From NCBI GenBank assembly GCA_949283445.1, contig CASDTD010000202.1:1-5860 (forward strand): 5,860 nucleotides of DNA. The letters run 5' to 3'. The notes under the pieces are model-generated. The model was not told where the DNA came from, ran no database searches, and saw only the letters and a list, made by a program, of their open reading frames with translations. This DNA comes from an uncultured Coriobacteriia bacterium. Its GTDB lineage: Bacteria > Actinomycetota > Coriobacteriia > Coriobacteriales > QAMH01. Shown in pieces: positions 1 to 5,853 of the stretch; position 1 is the first letter of the stretch; each line of letters opens with the position of its first letter. Made by a program: the position numbers and the translations under genes.

Positions 1-30
1 CGTTTCGGCCGATTCTTAAAATTTACGCAA

Positions 31-75
31 ATATTCTGTCATTGCGCATCCGTTTGCGGTATCAATGATATTCTG
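31..75 (+). repeat. Direct repeat of ATATTCTG
   Basis: Two exact copies of the octamer ATATTCTG lie at 31-38 and 68-75, with starts 37 nt apart, in the leader of the VanW-family gene. They could be regulator half-sites, but they are short and AT-rich, so chance is a real alternative. Confidence 0.3.
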
Positions 76-93
76 CTTACTTACGTATACGCG

Positions 94-99
94 AAGGAG
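94..99 (+). promoter_or_regulatory. Ribosome binding site of the vanW-family gene
   Basis: AAGGAG is a near-perfect Shine-Dalgarno core, but it ends only 3 nt before the ATG at 103, and an in-frame TAG (100-102) fills that gap. The spacing is shorter than usual. A TTG at 112 would sit 12 nt away. ATG at 103 is the earliest start the frame allows and is preferred. Confidence 0.6.
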
Positions 100-102
100 T
101 AG

Positions 103-2538
103 ATGTTAGGTTTGGCACCGTACAAGAACAGAAACGTACCCGGCTCGCGCAAGCTCGAGCTGCCCGGCGACAAAGGGGCAAAACGCAAGTCCTCGCCCAC
201 GAAGCGCAGCGTGGGCAAGGGGACGCATGCCAAAACGCAGCGTGCCGTAAAGCAGCCTGCCACAACGCGCAAGGCTCCGACGCGCACCTCTAACGTCCGC
301 TCGTCCGCCCGTACCACGGCACGTCCCACCACGTCCGCTCGCACGGGGGCTGCGTCCTCCAGGGCGAAGGCGCGCTCCAAGGCGGCTGACCCCCGCCTTT
401 CCGCAGGAAAGCAGACGAAAGCCTTGGCGAAGCGCCCTGCTGCCGGCACGGTACTGCAACCGAAGAAAGCCGTTTCGGGCCCTCAGCCCCGCACGGCTTC
501 CGGCTCGCAGGAATTCAAGGGGTTCTACCGCAGCCATCTCAAGTTCATGCTGCCTTTGACGCTTATTCTCGTGCTCATCGTCGGCTTCGGCGTGTTCGAC
601 ATTGCCTCTTCGTGGGGCAAGATTCACCCCGGTGTGAAGATGCAGGGCATCGACATCGGCGGTATGACCGTCGAGCAGGCCGCGCAGAAGCTGGAAAGCC
701 AGCTTCAGCCCCGCGTTGACGAGGCCAGCCTCACCGTGTACGAGGGCCAGGGGTCTGATACCGTAAGCGACAGCACGTCCGACGTGACGTTGGCCTATGC
801 CGAAGACGGAGGGTCGGGGCACGGTTCCGATGCAGACGGCGACGGTGAGGTCGAGGAGTGGTCGGTCAGCGCCGAGACGATCGGCGCCTACGTCGACGGC
901 ACGGCTCTTGCCAAAGAAGCATATAAGTACGGCAGAGAAGGCAACTTCTTCCTCGACCGTCTTGCGGGCTGGTTCGGTGGCAAGGAGTACAACGCCACGA
1001 TAGCCTACAACGCCGAGTCGTTCTCCGGTCTGGTGGATGACATCAACGACGGTATCGGCGACAAGGTCGTCAACAGCAAGGCGAGTATCGAAGACGGCGT
1101 CGCCACACTCGACGAGGGCTCTGACGGCTGGCTTGTCGACGAGGGCACGTTCGTTCAGCGTCTTTCGACGGTGTTCTTCGACCAGAACGCGACGTACTGC
1201 GTCGTGCCCATGCACACCGTGGCCATGTACATCCAGCCCGACACCGCGCAACGTGTTGTCGACCAGATTAACGCTGCTATTGCCTCCGATGTCACGGTCG
1301 TCTACGGGTCTGATACCTGGACGCTGGATTCTGCCGATTTGGGCACGCTCATCAGTCAGCGCGCGCTTAAGCCCGACCAGTACATGACCTTTGGCAACAG
1401 CACGCAGAAGGTCGTGACGGGCGACACGTCGGAAAGCCAGTACGATCTTTCAACGGGCAAAGACGCCCAGTCGGGGTATTCGCTGTTCGCCTACGTCAAC
1501 CAGAAGACCTTCGATGAGTATCTCGTCGGCGTTCTTGGCAAGAAGGCGACGGGTGGCGCGAAAGACGCCGAATTCGACACGAGCTCGGGCGAGGTCGTCA
1601 TCAAGCCCAGCAAGACCGGCACTGGCCCTGACCGCGCATCGGCCGAGCTTGCCCTGCAGAACATGTTGTTCGGGTCTGACACGCAAGACCAGACGCGCAG
1701 CATCACGTTGCAGGATACGACGGTCGAACCCGACCTTACAACCGAAGAGGCCCAGGCCATGGGCATCAAAGAAGAGCTTTCCTCGTGGTCCATCCCCATG
1801 TCGGGCTCTTCCGGGCGCCGTGACAACATCGAGCTTCTGTGCTCGATGATCGACGGCTCGCTCGTTGCGCCGGACGACACCTGGTCGTTCAACGACACGA
1901 CCGGTGAGCGCACAGCCGAAAAGGGCTTCTCCACGGCGCCGGTCATCGTGAACGGCCGCCACGAAGACCAGCTGGGCGGCGGCATTTGCCAGGTGGCTAC
2001 CTGCGTGTTTAACGCCGCATGCTATGCGGGCCTGGGCATCGGCACCCGCGCCAACCATTCGTTCTACATCTCGGCCTACGACGACGAGGGCTTTGCCGAT
2101 GCGACCGTCTCGTGGCCTGAGCCCGACTTGCAGTGGGTCAACGATACGGACAACTACATACTGCTTACCGCCGGTGTGGAAGACGGCGAGGTCATCGTGC
2201 GCATGTGGGGCACCGATGACGGGCGCACCGTCACCTGCGATCGTGGCGAATGGAAAGATGGAGATAAATACAAGACCATCCGCGAACGTGACAACTCCCT
2301 GAAGAGGGGGGAGACCGAAGTCGTTCAGAGCGGTCATGATGGGCGTGAAATCTACATACACTACATCGCAAAGAGCAAGAGCGGCGAAATTCTGCACGAC
2401 ATCAACTTCCACTCTGTCTACAAGGCACAAAACGAGATTATCAAGTGCGGGCCGGGTGTGGATCTGAAGACGGGCAAGTCGACGTCGAGCTCTGCTTCGG
2501 GCGGCTCATCTGGCGCATCGGACGACGCTGGCGAATAA
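103..2538 (+). CDS. VanW-family membrane-anchored cell-wall protein
   Basis: This is an 811-residue protein likely anchored in the membrane with most of its mass outside. Visible in order: a basic, low-complexity Lys/Arg/Ser/Thr/Ala tail (residues 1-144); one hydrophobic helix (about 148-168); a first peptidoglycan-binding-like repeat opening with IHPGVKMQGIDIGG (174-187) and interrupted by an acidic Gly/Ser/Asp stretch (about 232-255); a second such repeat (about 375-550); the VanW core (about 572-700) with RRDNIELL and the signature GGGICQ (625-630); a G5-like module (about 727-785); and a Ser/Gly-rich end. VanW proteins were named from vancomycin-resistance clusters, but their biochemical role is unsettled and most homologues are not resistance genes. 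A role in the cell wall is inferred from the extracellular modules. It is longer than many VanW proteins because of the tail and insert. An in-frame TAG just before the ATG fixes the 5' limit. No U-rich terminator follows. Confidence 0.9.
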   Translation: MLGLAPYKNRNVPGSRKLELPGDKGAKRKSSPTKRSVGKGTHAKTQRAVKQPATTRKAPTRTSNVRSSARTTARPTTSARTGAASSRAKARSKAADPRLSAGKQTKALAKRPAAGTVLQPKKAVSGPQPRTASGSQEFKGFYRSHLKFMLPLTLILVLIVGFGVFDIASSWGKIHPGVKMQGIDIGGMTVEQAAQKLESQLQPRVDEASLTVYEGQGSDTVSDSTSDVTLAYAEDGGSGHGSDADGDGEVEEWSVSAETIGAYVDGTALAKEAYKYGREGNFFLDRLAGWFGGKEYNATIAYNAESFSGLVDDINDGIGDKVVNSKASIEDGVATLDEGSDGWLVDEGTFVQRLSTVFFDQNATYCVVPMHTVAMYIQPDTAQRVVDQINAAIASDVTVVYGSDTWTLDSADLGTLISQRALKPDQYMTFGNSTQKVVTGDTSESQYDLSTGKDAQSGYSLFAYVNQKTFDEYLVGVLGKKATGGAKDAEFDTSSGEVVIKPSKTGTGPDRASAELALQNMLFGSDTQDQTRSITLQDTTVEPDLTTEEAQAMGIKEELSSWSIPMSGSSGRRDNIELLCSMIDGSLVAPDDTWSFNDTTGERTAEKGFSTAPVIVNGRHEDQLGGGICQVATCVFNAACYAGLGIGTRANHSFYISAYDDEGFADATVSWPEPDLQWVNDTDNYILLTAGVEDGEVIVRMWGTDDGRTVTCDRGEWKDGDKYKTIRERDNSLKRGETEVVQSGHDGREIYIHYIAKSKSGEILHDINFHSVYKAQNEIIKCGPGVDLKTGKSTSSSASGGSSGASDDAGE

Positions 2539-2564
2539 CGGTACAGATGCGGCGCTCGTAACAT

Positions 2565-2619
2565 GCTGGAAACATTTGACACGACATGCGGGCGTAGGAT
2601 TTAATCGGGCGTTTCCAGC
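2565..2619 (+). repeat. 9-bp perfect inverted repeat bracketing a promoter
   Basis: GCTGGAAAC (2565-2573) and its exact reverse complement GTTTCCAGC (2611-2619) flank the predicted -35 and -10 boxes. One arm lies just upstream of the -35 and the other covers the expected transcription start. The symmetry ends at both sides of each arm. This could be a split operator for a dimeric or looping regulator, or a long-loop RNA stem in read-through transcript. The bound factor is unknown. Confidence 0.5.
2576..2605 (+). promoter_or_regulatory. Predicted housekeeping-type promoter of paaK-ACT(-dac)
   Basis: The -35 box TTGACA (2576-2581) matches the consensus exactly. The -10 box TTTAAT (2600-2605) matches five of six positions, and the spacer is 18 nt. 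Transcription would start near 2612 and give a leader of about 64 nt before the preferred ligase start. It lies in the only sizeable gap of the window and faces the ligase gene. Confidence 0.65.
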
Positions 2620-2638
2620 TCAAGAGGCAGAAGCGCCC
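2607..2638 (+). other. Hairpin in the vanW-paaK gap
   Basis: GGGCGTTT (2607-2614) can pair with AAGCGCCC (2631-2638) through eight pairs, one of them G-U, around a 16-nt loop. No run of U follows, so it is a poor intrinsic terminator. It shares bases 2611-2614 with the right arm of the 2565-2619 inverted repeat, so the two structures cannot form together. The predicted start of transcription falls inside the left arm, so only read-through RNA from the VanW gene would carry the whole stem. Confidence 0.3.
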
Positions 2639-2663
2639 GTGCGGGTATAGACATGCGATGAAC

Positions 2664-2672
2664 AGGACGGAG
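2664..2672 (+). promoter_or_regulatory. Ribosome binding site deciding the paaK start
   Basis: AGGACGGAG sits just before the ATG at 2676: AGGA ends 8 nt away and GGAG 3 nt away. The alternative in-frame ATG at 2658 has only a weak GCGGG upstream, so 2676 is preferred. The difference is six residues. Confidence 0.55.
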
Positions 2673-2675
2673 TAT

Positions 2676-3977
2676 ATGGCTTACCAAGACGACATCACGC
2701 ACATGAACCATGGCGAGCTCGAAGCGCTGCAGCTCTACAACCTCAAAAGGACGCTGCGCCGGTGCTATGAGAACGTACCGTTTTACAAGAAGAGTTTCGA
2801 CGAGGCCGGTTTCGACCCCGAAAGCGTGACCTCCCTGTCCGATCTGGAGAACGCGCCGTTCACCACGAAGCAGGATATGCGCGATGCGTTTCCTTACGGC
2901 CTGTTCGCGACCCCGCTCGACGACGTCAAGGAAATCCACATGTCTTCCGGCACGACGGGCGTGGCCACGGTCAGCGGCTACACTGAAAACGACCTCAGGG
3001 TCTGGGGCGACTGCTTCGGTCGCGGCATTGGCTATGCGGGCGGCAACGAGGGCGACGTTGTGCACGTCTGCTACGGCTACGGCCTGTTCACCGGCGGTCT
3101 GGGCGCGCATTACGGCGGCCTTGCCACGGGCACGACGGTCATCCCGATGTCTGCCGGCAACACCAAGCGCCAGATCAACGTGCTGCGCAACATGAACTCC
3201 TCGATTATCTGCTGCACGCCCAGCTACGCCATGCACATCGCCGACACGGCCATCGAGATGGGGCTGGACCCCTCGAAGGACTTTCCCGCCCTGCGCGCCG
3301 GCATCCACGGTGCCGAGGCGTTTTCCGAGCAGTTCCGCAAGAACCTCGAAGAGAAGCTCGGCATTCAGGTGTACGACGTGTACGGCCTGACCGAGATCAT
3401 GGGACCGGGTGTCGCCATGGAATGCGCCTGCCAGACCGGTCTGCATCTGGCAGAGGACCATATCTACGCCGAAATCCTCGACGTGGAAACGCACAAGCCC
3501 GTCAAAGAGGGCGAGTGGGGCGAGCTCGTCTTGACCACGCTCACCAAGGAAGCCTCCCCGGTGGTGCGCTACCGCACCCGTGACATCACGCGTTTCCTGC
3601 CGGGCGAATGCGCCTGCGGCAGGACGCACCGTCGCATCGACAGGCTGCACGGTCGCACCGACGACATGATGATCATCCGCGGCGTCAACGTCTTCCCGAG
3701 CCAGATCGAAGATGTCTGCACGGCGTTCGACGAAATCGCCGACTGGTACCAGATCGAGCTCACGCGCGAAAAGGGCCTGGATGTGGCGACCATGAAGGTC
3801 GAGACCAATCCCGGCTTCCCCATCGACGAGATTCGCAAGATCGAGGGGTTGCAGCGCCGCCTGCAGGCTGCGCTCAAGGCGGAGCTCAACATCAACATCC
3901 AGATCAAGATCGTCGAGCCCCATACCATCCAGCGTTCCGAGGGCAAGGCGGTTCGCATCGTGGACTTGCGCGACTAG
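2676..3977 (+). CDS. paaK: Phenylacetate-CoA ligase (PaaK-type AMP-forming arylacetate ligase)
   Basis: This cytoplasmic adenylate-forming enzyme is expected to convert phenylacetate or a related aryl acid, ATP and CoA into the acyl-CoA, AMP and pyrophosphate. At 433 residues it has the usual compact PaaK length. Visible motifs are the phosphate-binding loop SSGTTG (90-95), YGLTE (236-240), YRTRD with Asp303 as the likely ribose contact, the hinge segment GRTDD (326-330) followed by GVNVFP (336-341), and the C-terminal EGK with Lys424 as the expected adenylation lysine. Two Cys-x-Cys pairs (250/252 and 312/314), recalled from anaerobe homologues, suggest a structural zinc site; this is inference. 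The tandem ACT gene follows 15 nt later, a common pairing. No other phenylacetate-degradation gene is present, so the true substrate could be another aryl acid such as indoleacetate, possibly linked to 2-oxoacid:ferredoxin oxidoreductases. Six residues longer if the ATG at 2658 is used. Confidence 0.92.
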   Translation: MAYQDDITHMNHGELEALQLYNLKRTLRRCYENVPFYKKSFDEAGFDPESVTSLSDLENAPFTTKQDMRDAFPYGLFATPLDDVKEIHMSSGTTGVATVSGYTENDLRVWGDCFGRGIGYAGGNEGDVVHVCYGYGLFTGGLGAHYGGLATGTTVIPMSAGNTKRQINVLRNMNSSIICCTPSYAMHIADTAIEMGLDPSKDFPALRAGIHGAEAFSEQFRKNLEEKLGIQVYDVYGLTEIMGPGVAMECACQTGLHLAEDHIYAEILDVETHKPVKEGEWGELVLTTLTKEASPVVRYRTRDITRFLPGECACGRTHRRIDRLHGRTDDMMIIRGVNVFPSQIEDVCTAFDEIADWYQIELTREKGLDVATMKVETNPGFPIDEIRKIEGLQRRLQAALKAELNINIQIKIVEPHTIQRSEGKAVRIVDLRD

Positions 3978-3984
3978 AGAGGGG
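3978..3984 (+). promoter_or_regulatory. Ribosome binding site of the ACT-domain gene
   Basis: AGAGGGG follows directly on the ligase stop codon and ends 8 nt before the ATG at 3993. An in-frame TTG at 3987 would leave only 2 nt, so the ATG is the better start. The close coupling supports cotranscription with the ligase gene. Confidence 0.65.
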
Positions 3985-3992
3985 ATTTGGCA

Positions 3993-4406
3993 ATGATCGA
4001 CCAGCTCACCGTTTTTCTCGAGAACAACAAGGGCCGCTTGACGGCCATGTGCCGCACGGTTGGCGACGCGGGCGTCAATATGCATGCGCTCGTCGTGGCC
4101 GACACGACTGATTACGGCATCGTGCGCATTGTGTGCGATAAGCCCGAAGCGGCTGTCGAGGCACTGACCGAAGGCGGTTTCCGCGCGACGATCGCGCAGG
4201 TCATTGGCGTCGAGGTGCCTGACGTGCCCGGCGGTCTCGCGGACGTTTTCGAGACGCTGGAAAAGGACGGCATCAATATCGAGTACAGCTACTGCTTTGC
4301 CGCTGCGCAAAGCGGTGCCACGGTGGCGTTCAAGGCAAAGCCCGAAGCCGAGCAGGCGCTGGCCGAGGCTGGGTTCAAGATTCTCGAGCAGACAGACCTC
4401 GCCTAG
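3993..4406 (+). CDS. Tandem ACT-domain protein, paired with the CoA ligase
   Basis: This 137-residue soluble protein consists of two consecutive ACT folds and no enzyme domain. The first (about 1-68) opens MIDQLTVFLENNKGRL, with the turn NKGRL (12-16) and GVNMHAL (27-33). The second (about 70-137) has the PGGLADV turn (79-85) and GINIEYSY (93-100). ACT domains bind small ligands, often amino acids, at dimer interfaces, and stand-alone tandem ACT proteins are often encoded next to PaaK-type ligases. I infer that it senses an aromatic amino acid or product and modulates the ligase or related metabolism; nothing here proves the ligand. The gene begins 15 nt after the ligase stop with a strong ribosome binding site, so the pair is almost certainly one operon. 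The end has no terminator-like stem with a U tract. Confidence 0.88.
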   Translation: MIDQLTVFLENNKGRLTAMCRTVGDAGVNMHALVVADTTDYGIVRIVCDKPEAAVEALTEGGFRATIAQVIGVEVPDVPGGLADVFETLEKDGINIEYSYCFAAAQSGATVAFKAKPEAEQALAEAGFKILEQTDLA

Positions 4407-4419
4407 CGCTTTGCCGCTG
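4294..4419 (+). repeat. 12-bp direct repeat across the ACT gene end
   Basis: GCTTTGCCGCTG occurs exactly at 4294-4305 inside the ACT gene and again at 4408-4419 just after its stop codon. The first copy also forms a perfect 7-bp stem with GCAAAGC (4307-4313) around a 6-nt loop. The same GCAAAGC could pair instead with the second copy. There is no U tract. A role in transcript processing is possible but unproven; coding bias could explain the internal copy. Confidence 0.35.
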
Positions 4420-4431
4420 GCACCGTGTTTT

Positions 4432-4437
4432 GAGAGG
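4432..4437 (+). promoter_or_regulatory. Ribosome binding site supporting a TTG start for the carboxypeptidase
   Basis: GAGAGG ends 6 nt before an in-frame TTG at 4444, which is ideal spacing. The alternative ATG codons at 4465 and 4513 have weak or badly spaced sites; GAGAGGGG at 4491-4498 lies 14 nt from the latter. Confidence 0.5.
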
Positions 4438-4443
4438 CAACAG

Positions 4444-5853
4444 TTGCATACGCACGCGGACAAGATGACGGCTGAGACGCGGCACGCTTCGAGAGGGGCG
4501 TGCCGTCGGCGCATGGGTGCAGGTGGCATCGCCCGACTGGCTTGCGCCGTCGTGCTCTCGCTTTCGCTGGTGTTTGCCTATGCACCGGCAGACGCGCTTG
4601 CCGCCGTGCAAGGCGACGATTATGTTGGCTCGACCACGGTCACCGACCGCGGGCTCAACGTCACCCAGGCGCCGGCCGTCGAGGCACGCTATGCCATCCT
4701 CGTCGATTCCGAGGGCAATGTCCTGTGGTCGCGGGGCGCCGACAGGCATACGCCGATCGCCTCGATCACCAAGGTCATGACGGCTATCGTGGCCTTGGAA
4801 AACGGCAATCTCGACGACGTCTACACCGTCTCGCAACATGCGGCTACTATCGGCGAATCGTGTATCGGGCTTGCGACGGGCAATCAGCTGACCCTGCGGG
4901 AACTTCTCAACGGCCTTCTTGTCCATTCCGGCAACGATGCCGCAACTGCCATAGCCGAAGGCATTGCCGGAAGCGAAGAGGCGTTCGTTCAGATGATGAA
5001 CGAGAAAGCCGCGAGCATGGGGCTCAAGGACACGCATTTCGAGAACCCGACGGGCCTTCCCACCGATGGCATCTATTCGACGGCGGCAGACGTGAGCGTC
5101 ATGATGCGCTACGCGATGCACAACGACACGTTCAGGGAAATCGTCGCGAAAAAGGAAGTCACGCTGGAGTTCGGCGGCAAAAAGCACACGTTCAAGAATT
5201 CCAATATCCTGCTCTCGTCGTGGGATTCGTGCATAGGCGGCAAAACGGGCACGACCAACGCTTCGGGGCAGTGTCTGGCATCCGTCGCATCGCAAGACGG
5301 GTTCGAGCTGTACGCGGTTGTGCTGGGGTGCACCGACGAGTTCCAGAGGTTCCAGGATTCCTACAAGCTCCTTGACTGGGGCTATGCGCATTTTCGCAAC
5401 TATACGCTGGCGAGCAAAGACGATGTGCTGGTCGATGTGCCGCTGAGCGGGTTTCTGAACCGTACCGTCGAGGCGGGCGTGGCCGAAGACGTGAACGCGC
5501 ACGTGCTCGATTACGACGGCAACATCTCCATCGACATCAAACTCGTCGATTTGCCCGACGGCGTCAGGAAAGGCCAGGAAGTCGGCACCATAATCTGGCG
5601 CCAGGGTGAAAACGTCGTCGCATCGGCGCCGCTCGTCGCCAAGCACGGGGTAGGCATGCCCATGCCCTGGACGTCCGTCATCACGTCTGCGGTCCGGCTC
5701 ATCGGCGTGTTCACCGGCGATGAAGCCATTGCGGAAAGCAAAGTACATGCGCAGACCGTGCAAATCGAGATGACCGAGGACACGGCGGGCAACGTCATGG
5801 ACCCGAAAGTCGACGAGAAGATTCGCGACAACATCCAGCACTATTATTCCTGA
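4444..5853 (+). CDS. Secreted D-alanyl-D-alanine carboxypeptidase (peptidase S11, PBP5/DacF-like)
   Basis: This low-molecular-weight penicillin-binding protein is expected to act outside the membrane, removing the terminal D-Ala from peptidoglycan pentapeptides and so limiting crosslinking. From the TTG start it has 469 residues: an Arg-rich n-region, a hydrophobic core (about 32-47) and a likely signal cleavage after ADALA (residue 53). The serine-protease-like catalytic set is complete: Ser107-Ile-Thr-Lys110, Ser162-Gly-Asn164 and Lys267-Thr-Gly269. A PBP5 C-terminal beta domain follows (about 385-490 nt-equivalents of the tail, residues roughly 320-405). The end lacks a clear transmembrane helix; a short hydrophobic-amphipathic stretch around residues 409-425 might touch the membrane, and an acidic tail ends in QHYYS. 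The gene follows the ACT gene after 37 nt with no visible terminator, so it may be read from the ligase promoter. Starts at 4465 or 4513 are possible; the latter would give a more typical 30-residue signal peptide. Confidence 0.9.
   Translation: MHTHADKMTAETRHASRGACRRRMGAGGIARLACAVVLSLSLVFAYAPADALAAVQGDDYVGSTTVTDRGLNVTQAPAVEARYAILVDSEGNVLWSRGADRHTPIASITKVMTAIVALENGNLDDVYTVSQHAATIGESCIGLATGNQLTLRELLNGLLVHSGNDAATAIAEGIAGSEEAFVQMMNEKAASMGLKDTHFENPTGLPTDGIYSTAADVSVMMRYAMHNDTFREIVAKKEVTLEFGGKKHTFKNSNILLSSWDSCIGGKTGTTNASGQCLASVASQDGFELYAVVLGCTDEFQRFQDSYKLLDWGYAHFRNYTLASKDDVLVDVPLSGFLNRTVEAGVAEDVNAHVLDYDGNISIDIKLVDLPDGVRKGQEVGTIIWRQGENVVASAPLVAKHGVGMPMPWTSVITSAVRLIGVFTGDEAIAESKVHAQTVQIEMTEDTAGNVMDPKVDEKIRDNIQHYYS

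Larger units (their letters stand above)
1..102 (+). promoter_or_regulatory. AT-rich leader upstream of the vanW-family gene
   Basis: This stretch is clearly richer in A and T than the rest of the window and has no coding signal, so it most likely carries the promoter and 5' leader of the VanW-family gene. I could not find a -35/-10 pair with acceptable spacing; TTGCGC (42-47) and TTGCGG (54-59) lack a good -10 partner. The octamer ATATTCTG occurs twice (31-38 and 68-75). No tail of an upstream gene is recognisable. Confidence 0.4.

Noticed and set aside
103..2538. Calling the VanW protein a vancomycin-resistance gene
   Set aside because: No vanH, ligase, vanX or VanRS genes are present, and VanW domains are widespread in susceptible Gram-positive bacteria.
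4204..4443. Extending the carboxypeptidase upstream into the ACT gene
   Set aside because: The frame is open, but this would overlap the ACT coding sequence, put about 80 non-signal residues before the signal peptide, and ignore the well-placed ribosome binding site at 4432-4437.
2601..4529. Very long open frame on the - strand (642 codons) opposite the ligase and ACT genes
   Set aside because: It shows no recognisable domain, mirrors strongly supported + strand genes, and long antisense frames are expected from high-GC codon bias.
4537..4548. Lipoprotein lipobox around LAC in the carboxypeptidase leader
   Set aside because: The cysteine (residue 34) sits at the start of the hydrophobic core, not after it, and the preceding residues do not fit a lipobox.
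4375..5841. Long - strand open frame opposite the carboxypeptidase gene
   Set aside because: The + strand carries the complete SxxK, SxN and KTG motifs; the antisense translation is His/Arg/Val-rich and family-less.
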